From: Bradyrhizobium sp. CB1717
Lineage (GTDB): Bacteria; Pseudomonadota; Alphaproteobacteria; Rhizobiales; Xanthobacteraceae
Reading direction: 5' to 3'
DNA: 64,000 nucleotides
Assembly (NCBI RefSeq): GCF_029714325.1
Contig: NZ_CP121666.1
Coordinates: forward strand, 1,302,001-1,366,000
The translations under genes were made by a program, and so were the position numbers. Shown here piece by piece: positions 46,155-57,217 of this stretch. How positions within the stretch are numbered: position 1 is the stretch's first letter; every line of letters begins with the position of its first letter. The notes under the pieces were generated by a model. That model saw only the letters and a program-made list of their open reading frames with translations, did not search any database and was not told where the DNA came from.

Positions 46155-47390
46155 TCACTCGGAGGCGACGTCGCCGCTGATGATCTCGCCGAACAGTTCC
46201 CACTTCTCACCCTTGAAGCGCTGCATCTGCAGCTGCGAGATCGGGGCGAAGTCGGTGGCGCTGGTGTTGATCTTGACGCCGGGCAGCAGGGTGTCCGGGG
46301 CAAAATCCTTCAGGCTCGCCGCCTGCTTCATCAGGTTGGCGCGGGTGAGATCGTCACCGCACATCTCCAGCACCTTGGCCAGCGTCGAAGCCGCGCCATA
46401 GCCGTAGACCATGCCGGTGTCGGTCTTGTCGGCGCCGGGCATGTACTTGTCGACGAACTCGTTCCACTTCTTCATGCCGGGGTCGTTGTTCCACTGCGGA
46501 TCCGTGGAGTCCTTGGCATAGGCCGCCGACAGCACCTCCTGCGAGGCCTCGAAGCCGGCCGGCTTCATCACGCTCCCGACCGAGATCGAGACGTTGGTCA
46601 GGATCTGCAGCGGCTTCCAGGTGAGCTCGGCGGTCTTCTTGATGGTCTGCGCCGCGAATTTCGGCGTCGCGTAGATCAGCAGCACGTCGGGATTGGCGGC
46701 CTTGATCTTGACGATGTGGCCGTCGATCGAGGGCTCGGACACCTCATAGCTCTCTTCCATGACGATCATGGACGAGGCCTTGGCGCCGAGGCCGTCCTTG
46801 GTGCCCTTGAGGTAATCTTTGCCGAAATCGTCGTTCTGGTAGAGGATCGCGACCTTGGCGTTCGGCTTCTCCTTCATCAGCCATTTCGCGTAGATCTGCG
46901 CTTCGCTCTGGTAGGAGGGCTGCCAGCCCATGGTCCAGGGGAAGTTCTTCGGATCGTTCCACTTGGTGGCGCCGGTGGCGACGAACAGCTGCGGGATCTT
47001 CTTGGCGTTCAGGTATTTCTGGATCGCCGTGTTCGAGGGCGTGCCGAGCGGATTGAACACGGCCAGCACCTCGTCGCTCTCGACCAGCTTGCGGACCTGC
47101 TCGACTGCTTTCGGCGGCGAATAGGCGTCGTCATAGGTGACGAAGTTGACCTTGCGGCCGTTGATGCCGCCCTTGTCGTTGATCATCTTGAAATAGGCTT
47201 CTTCGGTCTTGCCGATGATGCCATAGGCCGACGCCGGACCGCTGTACGGCATGATGTTGCCGATCTTGATCTCGGTATCGGAAGCGCCGGTGTCGTATTT
47301 CTTTTGGGCAAATGCCGCGCCGGAGTTGAAAGTGATGGCCGCCGTTGCCGTGACCAGCGCGGCGGCTCGCAGTGTTCTTCCAAAAGACAA
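46155..47390 (-). CDS. ABC transporter substrate-binding protein, paralog 1
   Basis: This binding protein of 411 residues has a signal peptide and then QKKYDTGASDTEIKIGNIMP. The frame begins with TTG (MSFGRTLRAA), for which AAAGGAGA 8 bases upstream is a very good ribosome site. It starts 30 bases after the livM stop, so it is probably transcribed with livG-F-H-M, and a terminator follows. It is the likely primary binding protein of this importer. Confidence 0.92.
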   Translation of the reverse strand: MSFGRTLRAAALVTATAAITFNSGAAFAQKKYDTGASDTEIKIGNIMPYSGPASAYGIIGKTEEAYFKMINDKGGINGRKVNFVTYDDAYSPPKAVEQVRKLVESDEVLAVFNPLGTPSNTAIQKYLNAKKIPQLFVATGATKWNDPKNFPWTMGWQPSYQSEAQIYAKWLMKEKPNAKVAILYQNDDFGKDYLKGTKDGLGAKASSMIVMEESYEVSEPSIDGHIVKIKAANPDVLLIYATPKFAAQTIKKTAELTWKPLQILTNVSISVGSVMKPAGFEASQEVLSAAYAKDSTDPQWNNDPGMKKWNEFVDKYMPGADKTDTGMVYGYGAASTLAKVLEMCGDDLTRANLMKQAASLKDFAPDTLLPGVKINTSATDFAPISQLQMQRFKGEKWELFGEIISGDVASE

Positions 47391-47420
47391 TTCGGGTCTC
47401 CTTTGTACGATGAATGGATT

Positions 47421-48440
47421 TCAGTTCTTTCTGAGCTTTCCAGCGAGTTGCTGGCCCAGGATTGCGATCTGCCTTGCGCCATGCGGCACGAGGTAGATGA
47501 CGAGGAACAGGAGCACGCCGAACACGGCGCCGGAGAGACCCTTGGAGATGCTCTCCGCCATGTTCGGCACGAAGATGATGAAGGCCGCACCGACGAACGA
47601 GCCGGGCAGCCAGCCGACGCCGCCGACCACCATGCCGAGGAACAGCGAGATCGCGAGCGTGATGGTGTAGCTGTCGGGCGCCACGAACTGCACCGCGATG
47701 GCGCCGAGCGAGCCGGCGACGCCGGTGATCGCCGCCGACACGCCGAAGGCCAGCGTCTTGTAGAGCGCGACGTTGACACCCATCGAGGAGGCCGCGATCT
47801 CGTTGTCGCGGATCGCCATGAAGGCGCGGCCCGAGCGGGAGCGCAGCAGGTTCACCGAGAAGATGTAGATCGCGATCGTCACGAGGAGCGTGAAATAGTA
47901 CAGCCACATGTCCTGCGACATCGGCAGGCCGAACGGCGCGTCGGGCTTGGTGACGACGAGGCCCTGCACGCCGCCGGTCCAGTGCTCGAGGAAGTTCAGC
48001 TTCAGGAGCTGCGGCATCGCGGTGGCGAGCGCGAAGGTCGCGAGCGCGAGATAGACGCCCGACAGCCGCAGGGCCGGTTTGCCGAAAAGGTAACCGAATC
48101 CGAAGCAGACCACGGCGGAAACCGGAATGGTGAGCGCGTAGTTGATGTTGGCGTGCTCCATCAGCACTGCCGAAGTGTAGGCGCCGACCGCGTAGAACGC
48201 GCTCTGGCCGAGCGAGAACTGGCCCGAACCGCCGGTCAGGATGTTCAGCGCCAGCACCGCGAGCCCGTAGATCAGCAGCATCGTCATCTGGAAGATGATG
48301 AAGTTCTTGACGAAGACGGGCACGATCAAAAGCGCGGCGAGCACCACCAGCGATGTGCCGGTGCCCAGCGTCATGGCCCGCTTCGGAACGGCCTCGACCG
48401 CCTGGTGGCCTTCTGCAACGACTTCTTCTGCAGCGCTCAT
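47421..48440 (-). CDS. livM: ABC transporter permease (LivM type)
   Basis: This permease has 339 residues and about nine helices. An N-terminal hydrophilic tail is followed by YGLAVLALNILTGGSGQFSL, GQSAFYAVGAYTSAVLM and late GMVVGGVGWLPGSFVGA, as in LivM. The ATG at 48440 follows the livH stop by 2 bases; an overlapping TTG at 48446 is also possible. It pairs with LivH to form the membrane channel. Confidence 0.93.
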   Translation of the reverse strand: MSAAEEVVAEGHQAVEAVPKRAMTLGTGTSLVVLAALLIVPVFVKNFIIFQMTMLLIYGLAVLALNILTGGSGQFSLGQSAFYAVGAYTSAVLMEHANINYALTIPVSAVVCFGFGYLFGKPALRLSGVYLALATFALATAMPQLLKLNFLEHWTGGVQGLVVTKPDAPFGLPMSQDMWLYYFTLLVTIAIYIFSVNLLRSRSGRAFMAIRDNEIAASSMGVNVALYKTLAFGVSAAITGVAGSLGAIAVQFVAPDSYTITLAISLFLGMVVGGVGWLPGSFVGAAFIIFVPNMAESISKGLSGAVFGVLLFLVIYLVPHGARQIAILGQQLAGKLRKN

Positions 48441-48442
48441 GA

Positions 48443-49321
48443 TCAAACTCGCTTGACGATGTGCCGGCCGAACAGGCCAGCGGGTTTGACGACCAGGACG
48501 GAGATGATCAGCGCGAGCGCGATCGGAAGCTTCAGCTCGTTGCCGACGCCGGGGATGTAGGTGCCGGCGAGGTTCTCGAAGATGCCGACCAGGAAGCCGC
48601 CGACCACCGCGCCGAACGGGCTGGTGAGGCCGCCGAGCACCGCGGCGGCAAAGCCGTAGATCAGGACGCCGCCCATCATGTTGGGCTCGAGGAACACCAC
48701 GGGAGCGATCAGCATGCCGGCGATCGAACCGATCGCGGTCGCCATGCCCCAGCCCAGCGCGATCATCCAGCTCGTGTTGATGCCGACGAGGCGCGCCGAT
48801 TCAGGCACCGAAGCGGCCGCGCGCATGGCGAGGCCGATCCGGGTGTACTGGAAGAAGAAGTAGAGGCCGAGCAGCAGCAGGATGGTGACTCCGATCATGC
48901 CGGCCTGATGGGTCGAAATCAGCTGGCTGCCCAGGAACGGCGCGGAGCCGAACGGGGTCGGATACTGCTTGATGGTGAAGTCCCAGAGCAGGCCGGCCGA
49001 GGAGTTGATGATAGCGTACAGCGCGATGAAGCCGGCGACGTTGGTCAGCACCGGCGCCTTGGCGAGCGGCTTGAACAGGATGCGCTCGATCGCGATGCCG
49101 GCGATGAAGGAGAAGATCAGCGTGATCACGAACGCGGCCCAATAGGACACGCCCCACTGCATCAGCTGCCACGAGATGAAGGTCGAGAACATCGCCATCT
49201 CGCCCTGCGCGAAGTTGAGATGGTCGATGGCCTGGTAGATCATGACCACGGCGAGCGCCATGCAGGCGTAGATCGCGCCCGTGGCGATGCCGGCCAGGAC
49301 CTGGTTGGTGAACAGCTCCAT
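48443..49321 (-). CDS. livH: ABC transporter permease (LivH type)
   Basis: This permease has 292 residues and eight helices. The start MELFTNQVLAGIATGAIYAC and the loop AIDHLNFAQGEMAMFSTFIS are classic LivH features, and GVLIYGFAAAVLGGLTSPFG is the late conserved loop. GGAG lies 9 bases before the ATG. The order of genes in transcription is livG, livF, livH, livM, binding proteins. Confidence 0.93.
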   Translation of the reverse strand: MELFTNQVLAGIATGAIYACMALAVVMIYQAIDHLNFAQGEMAMFSTFISWQLMQWGVSYWAAFVITLIFSFIAGIAIERILFKPLAKAPVLTNVAGFIALYAIINSSAGLLWDFTIKQYPTPFGSAPFLGSQLISTHQAGMIGVTILLLLGLYFFFQYTRIGLAMRAAASVPESARLVGINTSWMIALGWGMATAIGSIAGMLIAPVVFLEPNMMGGVLIYGFAAAVLGGLTSPFGAVVGGFLVGIFENLAGTYIPGVGNELKLPIALALIISVLVVKPAGLFGRHIVKRV

Positions 49322-49334
49322 TGTCCCGGCTCCC

Positions 49335-50048
49335 TCAGTAACCCAGATAGGATTTGCGGATTTCTTCGTTGTTCGCGATGTCCTTGGCATTGCCCGACAT
49401 CACGATGCGGCCGGTCTCGATCACATAGGCCTGGTCGGCGAGCTCGAGCGCGAGCTGGGCGTTCTGCTCGACCACCAGGATCGACACCTTGTCCTCGCGG
49501 TTGATCTTGCCGAGGATGCCGAACAGGTCGCGCACCACCAGCGGCGCGAGGCCGAAGGAGGGCTCGTCCAGCAGCATCAGCCGCGGCCGCAGCATCAGGG
49601 CGCGGGCGACCGCGAGCATCTGCTGCTCGCCGCCGGAGAGCGTGCCGGCCTGCTGGGTGTGGCGCTGCTTCAGCACCGGGAAATGCGCGTACATGCGCTC
49701 GATGTCGGAGACGATGCCGGCGCTGTCCTTGCGGGTGATGGCCCCGAGCTGAAGGTTTTCCTCCACCGTCATGGTGGTGAAGGTGCCGCGGCCCTGCGGC
49801 ACATGGGCGATGCCGAACCGCACGATGCTCTCGGTCGAGCGGTTGCTCAGCGGCTTGCCGTCGAACTCGATCGCGCCGGTGGAGCGCACCATGTTGCAGA
49901 TCGCGCGCAGCGTCGTGGTCTTGCCGGCGCCGTTGGCACCGAGCAGCGTCGTCAGCGATCCCTCGTTCAGCGAGAAGGACAGGCCATGGAGCGCCTGGAC
50001 CTGGCCGTAATAGGCGCGCAAGTCCTTGACGTTGAGCAGCGTCGTCAT
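49335..50048 (-). CDS. livF: ABC transporter ATP-binding protein (LivF type)
   Basis: This ATPase has 237 residues: Walker A GANGAGKTT, signature LSGGEQQMLAVARAL, Walker B LMLLDEPSFGLAP and a C-terminal SYLGY end as in LivF. Its ATG overlaps the livG stop by 4 bases, so the two ATPases are translated together in equal amount. Confidence 0.94.
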   Translation of the reverse strand: MTTLLNVKDLRAYYGQVQALHGLSFSLNEGSLTTLLGANGAGKTTTLRAICNMVRSTGAIEFDGKPLSNRSTESIVRFGIAHVPQGRGTFTTMTVEENLQLGAITRKDSAGIVSDIERMYAHFPVLKQRHTQQAGTLSGGEQQMLAVARALMLRPRLMLLDEPSFGLAPLVVRDLFGILGKINREDKVSILVVEQNAQLALELADQAYVIETGRIVMSGNAKDIANNEEIRKSYLGY

Positions 50049-50842
50049 TGGTCCTTGCTCCCGAGATAGGCCTTGATGACGTCGGGGTCCGCCTGCACCT
50101 GGGCCGGCGTGCCTTCCGCGAGCTTCTTGCCGAAATTCAGCGCGACGACGTGGTCGGCGATCGACATCACGAGGCCCATGTGATGCTCGACCAGCAGCAC
50201 CGTCATGTGGCGTTCGTCACGGATTTTGCGGATGAGGTCGCCGAGCACATAGACTTCCTCGTGGTTGAGGCCGCCGGCAGGCTCGTCGAGCAGCAGGATC
50301 TTCGGATCGGCAGCCAGCGCGCGCGCCAGCTCGACGCGCTTCTGCGTGCCGAAGGGCAAGCCTGAGACGGTGGTGTGGGCGACGTCCTCGAGATCGAGAT
50401 AGGCGAGGATCTCGTGCACCTTCTTGTTGACGTCGTTCTCGCTGCGCCGGACCCACGCCAGTTTCAGGGAGTCGCTGATGATGTCGCTGGAGGTCTTCGA
50501 ATGCGCGCCGACGCGGACGTTGTCCATCACCGACAGGTTCGGAAACAGCGCCACGTTCTGGAAGGTGCGGCCGATGCCGATCTCGGCGATCCGGTGCGGC
50601 GGGCGCGACAGGATGCTGACGCCTTCCATCAGGATGTCGCCGGACGACGGCTGATACAGCCGCGAGAGGCAGTTGAAGAGCGTTGTCTTGCCGGCGCCGT
50701 TGGGGCCGATCAATCCGAGGATCTGGCCCTTGTGCATGTTGAAGGACACGCCGTTGAGCGCGATGATGCCGCCGAACACGACGCTGACGTCGCGAACCGC
50801 GAGCAGGGGCGATGTGCCCTGCGCGAGCTGTGCCTGCGTCAT
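50045..50842 (-). CDS. livG: ABC transporter ATP-binding protein (LivG type)
   Basis: This ATPase has 265 residues: Walker A GPNGAGKTT, GRTFQNVALFPNLSVMDNVR, a signature that reads LPFGTQKRVELARAL, Walker B ILLLDEPAGGL and the LivG-specific C-terminal EGTPAQVQADPDVIKAYLG. The ATG at 50842 begins the family region. The iclR gene ends 66 bases upstream on the same strand, so iclR may be part of this operon. Confidence 0.94.
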   Translation of the reverse strand: MTQAQLAQGTSPLLAVRDVSVVFGGIIALNGVSFNMHKGQILGLIGPNGAGKTTLFNCLSRLYQPSSGDILMEGVSILSRPPHRIAEIGIGRTFQNVALFPNLSVMDNVRVGAHSKTSSDIISDSLKLAWVRRSENDVNKKVHEILAYLDLEDVAHTTVSGLPFGTQKRVELARALAADPKILLLDEPAGGLNHEEVYVLGDLIRKIRDERHMTVLLVEHHMGLVMSIADHVVALNFGKKLAEGTPAQVQADPDVIKAYLGSKDQ

Positions 50843-50908
50843 CTCGTCTCGCCCACGATGTTCAATGGGCGAAGGGGCGATGCGAACCGCTCCCTGTAAT
50901 GACAAAGG

Positions 50909-51775
50909 CTATCTGATCCCCTCGGCCACACGCGCAACTTTTCCTCCTGATTTCAGCTTTTTGCTGACTTCTTTTTTGGAATGCGGCATCAGACCCCCGA
51001 GTGCCGCTTCGATGTTCCTTACCATCGCAAGCAGACGCGGTCCAATGTCGTTGATCAAGCGCTCTTCCGTGAAGCGGAATGCGGGCGCGCCGCAATTGAA
51101 TGCGTAAGGTCCGGTTCCGTCGTTGAGCTTGAGCGCGACGCCGGCGGCGCCGATGTCGTCGTGCCAGTCGCCGACGGAGATCGCAAAGCCGTATTTCGCA
51201 ACGGTCTCCCCGGAACGTTCGAGGCCATCGCGCATCTTGGGCCAGCGGCTGCCGTAATGTTCGCGCAGCATGCGCGAGACTTCGGCCCGATTGTCTTCGT
51301 CGAGCGCCCAGAAATAGGCGCGGCCCATCGCGCTGGTTGCAATCGGCACGCGCGAGCCGACGTCAAGTTGAACGCCGACCGTTTCGCTGCCGCGGCTCTG
51401 CCCGAAATAGATCATGCTGTGACGGTCGCGGCCGCCGACGGCGACGGCGCCGCCGGTGGCGCGCATCACTTCCTCGCGGAACGGCTCGGACAAATGCCGA
51501 ACACCGAGATTGGCGAGCGCGGCGTAGCCGAGCGACATCGCGGCGGGCGCGAGCTGGTACTTCTCGAAACGGGGAACCGGCGTCAGATAGCCGAGCTTGG
51601 TCAGCGTATAGGTCAGCCGCGATACGGTCGGCTTGGGCAGATTGGTCCGCGCCGCGATCTCCTGATTGCCGAGCAGGCCGTCATTGGGTTGGAATGCGCG
51701 CAATACGTCCAGTCCGCGGGAAAGCGCGACGACGAAATTCCGATCGTTCGCAGTCTTCTTTCCTGTACGCTTCAT
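50909..51775 (-). CDS. IclR-family transcriptional regulator
   Basis: This regulator has 288 residues. The N-terminal winged helix (LSRGLDVLRAFQPNDGLLGN, then LPKPTVSRLTYTLTKLGYL) is followed by the IclR effector domain with VGVQLDVGSRVPIATSAMGR and late GAAGVALKLNDG. The ATG at 51775 lies ahead of the family region; the frame continues upstream, but through the operator. It is divergent from the pim-like operon and upstream of livGFHM, and a perfect 19-bp palindrome in the spacer is the likely operator. The inferred role is control of uptake and oxidation of dicarboxylates or fatty acids. Confidence 0.92.
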   Translation of the reverse strand: MKRTGKKTANDRNFVVALSRGLDVLRAFQPNDGLLGNQEIAARTNLPKPTVSRLTYTLTKLGYLTPVPRFEKYQLAPAAMSLGYAALANLGVRHLSEPFREEVMRATGGAVAVGGRDRHSMIYFGQSRGSETVGVQLDVGSRVPIATSAMGRAYFWALDEDNRAEVSRMLREHYGSRWPKMRDGLERSGETVAKYGFAISVGDWHDDIGAAGVALKLNDGTGPYAFNCGAPAFRFTEERLINDIGPRLLAMVRNIEAALGGLMPHSKKEVSKKLKSGGKVARVAEGIR

Positions 51776-51842
51776 CCCTGATCTGCTTCTTGCGCGGAGT
51801 CGTTGACAAGCCACGTGCTTCAAAATAACCCTGCCGTCAAGA

Positions 51843-51861
51843 TGCGGAATTAAATTCCGCA
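51843..51861. promoter_or_regulatory. putative IclR operator (perfect 19-bp palindrome)
   Basis: TGCGGAATTAAATTCCGCA is a perfect odd palindrome with a GGAAT-ATTCC core like that of known IclR-family sites. It lies 44 bases upstream of the GTG of the pimF-like gene and 67 bases upstream of the iclR start. Confidence 0.8.
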
Positions 51862-51905
51862 CCGCGAAATCGAACAAAAGTAAATCCCCACCAAGGAGGG
51901 AAACC

Positions 51906-54002
<2,097 letters not shown>

Positions 54003-54054
54003 TCAGATTGGGTGCTGCGGCTGCCGATATTTCGTCCGAGGCGATGCTCTCTCC

Positions 54055-54163
54055 GTTCCCTCCCCCCTTGTGGGGGAGGGGCAGGGAGGGGGTGGCTCCG
54101 GGCGAGGTTCGAGTTTGTGGCTACCCCTCTCCCCACCCCTCCCCCACAAGGGGGGAGGGAGCC
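54055..54163. repeat. palindromic intergenic repeat
   Basis: The arms GTTCCCTCCCCCCTTGTGGG and CCCACAAGGGGGGAGGGAGC enclose an inner CAGGGAGGGGGTGG/CTCCCCACCCC pair. It lies inside the pim-like operon between the hydratase/dehydrogenase and CoA-ligase genes. Confidence 0.8.
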
Positions 54164-54225
54164 CAACCGCCAGTGCCTGCCTCACATGGAATTGCTGTCC
54201 AGGCAGCGAAGAGTAACGAACTTTA

Positions 54226-55902
54226 ATGACCCATCCCGGCGAACAGTTTTACCCCGAGGGCGTGCGGTGGGACGACACCATCGCCCAGGGCTCGCTGCCC
54301 GACCTCCTGTCGAAAGCCGCGGCGACTTACGGCCCGCGCACCGCGCTGGAATTCCGCGACCGTGCAATCGCCTACACCGAGCTCGCCGCGATGGCCGAGC
54401 GCGCCGCCGCCGCGTTCCTGCGCGCGGGCATCGGCAGGAATAGCTCCGTCGCGCTGTTCCTCGGCAACACGCCGGACCATCCCGTCAATTTCTTCGGCGC
54501 GCTGAAGGCAGGCGCCCGTGTCGCGCATCTGTCGCCGCTCGATGGCGAGATCGCGCTGACCCACAAGGTCTCCGATTCCGGCTCGCGCCTGCTCGTCACC
54601 TCGAACCTCCAGGCGCTGCTGCCGACCGCGCTTAAATTTTTGGAGAAGGGCCTGATCGACAAGCTCGTCGTCTGCGAGGACGACAATTGGGGCAAGGCCG
54701 GCACGCCGCAGGCGGCGATCCCCGATGATCCCCGCATCGTCACCTTCAAGACCTTCGTCGAAGGCGCCACCGCTCCGGCAGAATGGCCGAAAGTCACGGC
54801 CGAGGACGTCGCGCTGCTGCAATATACCGGCGGCACCACCGGCCTGCCCAAGGGCGCGATGCTCACCCACGGCAATCTCACCTCGGCGGTGTCGATCTAC
54901 GATGTCTGGGGCAAGCCGGCGCGCGCCGCGCGCGGCGATGTGATCGAGCGCGTGATCTGCGTGCTGCCACTGTTCCACATCTACGCGCTCACCGTGGTGC
55001 TCTTGTCCTCGCTCAGCCGCGGCAATTTGATCTCGCTGCATCAGCGTTTCGACGTCGAAGCCGTGATGCGCGACATCGAGGTCAAGCGCGCGACGTACTT
55101 CCCGGGCGTGCCGACGATGTGGATCGCGATCGCAGCGCTCCCTGACCTCGACAAGCGCGACTTCTCCTCGCTGGCGACGATCGGCTCCGGCGGCGCACCG
55201 CTGCCGGTGGAGATCGCGAGCTTCTTCGAGCGCAAGGTCGGCAAGAAGCTGCGCAGCGGCTGGGGCATGACCGAGACCTGCTCGCCCGGCACCGGCCATC
55301 CGCCGACGGGGCCGGACAAGCCCGGCTCGATCGGCCTGATGCTGCCCGGCATCGAGCTCGACGTCGTCGCGCTCGACGACCCCAGGCGTGTGCTGCCGCC
55401 GGGCGAAGTCGGCGAGATCCGCATCAAGGGCCCGAACGTCACCAGGGGCTACTGGAACAAGCCGGAGGGCTCCACGGACGCCTTCGTCGACGGCCGCTTC
55501 CTCACCGGCGACATCGGCTATGTCGACACCGACGGCTATTTCTTCCTGGTTGACCGCAAGAAGGACATGATCATCTCCGGCGGCTTCAACGTCTATCCGC
55601 AGATGATCGAGCAGGCGATCTACACCATTCCGGGCGTGCACGAGGTGATCGTGCTCGGCATCCCCGACCAGTACCGCGGCGAAGCCGCAAAAGCCTTCAT
55701 CAAGCTCAAGCCCCATGCAAAACCGTTCTCGCTCGACGAGCTGCGCACCCAGCTCGCCGGCAAGCTCGGCAAGCACGAGCTGCCGGCCGCAGTCGAGTTC
55801 GTTGCCGATCTGCCCCGCACGCCGGTCGGAAAATTGTCGCGCCACGAGTTGCGCCAGCAGCAGAAACCATCACAATCCAAGCAACCAGGAGGTCGCTCTT
55901 GA
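54226..55902 (+). CDS. pimA: dicarboxylate/long-chain acyl-CoA ligase (PimA-like)
   Basis: This ANL ligase has 558 residues: [20 protein letters not shown] (about 199-218), [52 protein letters not shown] and a C-terminal [13 protein letters not shown] lysine motif. PimA activates pimelate, longer dicarboxylates and fatty acids. The start has no strong Shine-Dalgarno. Its stop overlaps the TTG start of the thiolase gene by 3 bases, showing translational coupling. Confidence 0.92.
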   Translation: MTHPGEQFYPEGVRWDDTIAQGSLPDLLSKAAATYGPRTALEFRDRAIAYTELAAMAERAAAAFLRAGIGRNSSVALFLGNTPDHPVNFFGALKAGARVAHLSPLDGEIALTHKVSDSGSRLLVTSNLQALLPTALKFLEKGLIDKLVVCEDDNWGKAGTPQAAIPDDPRIVTFKTFVEGATAPAEWPKVTAEDVALLQYTGGTTGLPKGAMLTHGNLTSAVSIYDVWGKPARAARGDVIERVICVLPLFHIYALTVVLLSSLSRGNLISLHQRFDVEAVMRDIEVKRATYFPGVPTMWIAIAALPDLDKRDFSSLATIGSGGAPLPVEIASFFERKVGKKLRSGWGMTETCSPGTGHPPTGPDKPGSIGLMLPGIELDVVALDDPRRVLPPGEVGEIRIKGPNVTRGYWNKPEGSTDAFVDGRFLTGDIGYVDTDGYFFLVDRKKDMIISGGFNVYPQMIEQAIYTIPGVHEVIVLGIPDQYRGEAAKAFIKLKPHAKPFSLDELRTQLAGKLGKHELPAAVEFVADLPRTPVGKLSRHELRQQQKPSQSKQPGGRS

Positions 55903-57086
55903 CCGACGCCGTCATCGTTTCCACCGCCCGCACCCCGATCGGCAAGGCCTATCGCGGCATGCTCAACGCGACCGAGGGCGCAACCCTGCTCGGCCACGCC
56001 ATCGGCGAGGCCGTCGCGCGCGCCAAGGTCGATCCGAAGGAGATCGAGGACGTCGTTATGGGCGCGGCCCTCCAGCAGGGCGCGACCGGCGGCAACATTG
56101 CGCGCAAGGCGCTGCTCCGCGCCGGCCTTCCCGTCACCGTCGCCGGCACCACCATCGACCGGCAATGCGCCTCGGGTCTGCAGGCGATCGCGCTCGCCGC
56201 GCGCTCGGTGATTTTCGACGGCGTCGAGATCGCGGTCGGCGGCGGTGGCGAATCGATCAGCCTCGTGCAGAACGACAAGATGAACGGCTTCCACGCGCAG
56301 GATCCCGCGCTGCTCAAGATCAAGGGCGAGGTCTACATGCCCATGATCGACACCGCCGAAATCGTCGCCAAGCGCTACGGCATCTCGCGCGAGAAGCAGG
56401 ACGAATATTCGCTGGAGAGCCAGCGCCGCACCGCCGCCGCGCAGCAGGGCGGCAAGTTCAAGGACGAGCTCGCCCCGATCACGACGCAGATGGCGGTCAC
56501 CGACAAGGCGACCGGCGCCGTGTCGATGAAGGAAGTCACGCTGTCGCAGGATGAAGGCCCGCGCCCGGAGACCACCGCCGAAGGTCTCGCCGGCCTCAAG
56601 CCCGTGCGCGGCGACGGCTTCACCGTCACCGCCGGCAATGCCAGCCAGCTCTCCGACGGCGCCAGCGCGTCCGTGATCATGAGCGACAAGGAAGCTTCAA
56701 AGCGCGGCCTCAAGCCGCTCGGTATCTTCCGCGGCTTCGTCTCGGCCGGCTGCGAGCCGGATGAGATGGGTATCGGCCCGGTCTTCGCCGTGCCGCGCCT
56801 GCTCAAGCGCCACGGCCTCACCGTCGACGACATCGGCCTCTGGGAGCTGAACGAAGCCTTCGCGGTGCAGGTGCTCTATTGCCGCGACAAGCTTGGCATC
56901 GACCCCGAGAAGATCAACGTCAACGGCGGCGCGATCTCGGTCGGCCATCCCTATGGCATGTCGGGCGCGCGCCTCACCGGCCACGCCTTGATCGAGGGCC
57001 GCCGCCGCAAGGCGAAGTATGCGGTCGTCACCATGTGCGTCGGCGGCGGCATGGGCGCGGCGGGTTTGTTCGAGGTGTTGCAGTAG
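55899..57086 (+). CDS. pimB: acetyl-CoA acyltransferase (thiolase, PimB-like)
   Basis: This thiolase has 395 residues. The nucleophilic Cys is in [13 protein letters not shown] (about residue 90), NEAFAVQ near 325, [16 protein letters not shown] with the active His near 350, and [13 protein letters not shown] near the end. It cleaves 3-ketoacyl-CoA to acetyl-CoA and a shortened acyl-CoA. TTG start with AGGAGG 7 bases upstream, overlapping the ligase stop. Confidence 0.94.
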   Translation: MTDAVIVSTARTPIGKAYRGMLNATEGATLLGHAIGEAVARAKVDPKEIEDVVMGAALQQGATGGNIARKALLRAGLPVTVAGTTIDRQCASGLQAIALAARSVIFDGVEIAVGGGGESISLVQNDKMNGFHAQDPALLKIKGEVYMPMIDTAEIVAKRYGISREKQDEYSLESQRRTAAAQQGGKFKDELAPITTQMAVTDKATGAVSMKEVTLSQDEGPRPETTAEGLAGLKPVRGDGFTVTAGNASQLSDGASASVIMSDKEASKRGLKPLGIFRGFVSAGCEPDEMGIGPVFAVPRLLKRHGLTVDDIGLWELNEAFAVQVLYCRDKLGIDPEKINVNGGAISVGHPYGMSGARLTGHALIEGRRRKAKYAVVTMCVGGGMGAAGLFEVLQ

Positions 57087-57091
57087 TCACT

Positions 57092-57185
57092 GTCGTTCCG
57101 GGGCATTCGCGCCAGCGAATGAACCCGGAACCTCGAGCCACAATCTCTGGATTCCGGGTTCGCGCTGCGCGCGCCCCGGAATGAC
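57092..57185. repeat. palindromic intergenic repeat (GTCGTTCCGGGGC family)
   Basis: The outer arms GTCGTTCCGGGGC and GCGCCCCGGAATGAC enclose a second pair AACCCGGAA / TTCCGGGTT. The sister copy 58414-58508 is in the next gap of the same operon. Confidence 0.85.
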
Positions 57186-57217
57186 GAATAGGGAATAACG
57201 TTTCACAGGAGGATCCG

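Noticed and set aside
46152..48560. An 802-codon plus-strand frame opposite binding protein 1 and livM
   Set aside because: It is a shadow frame caused by high GC at third positions. The minus-strand genes have complete family motifs, ribosome sites and a terminator.
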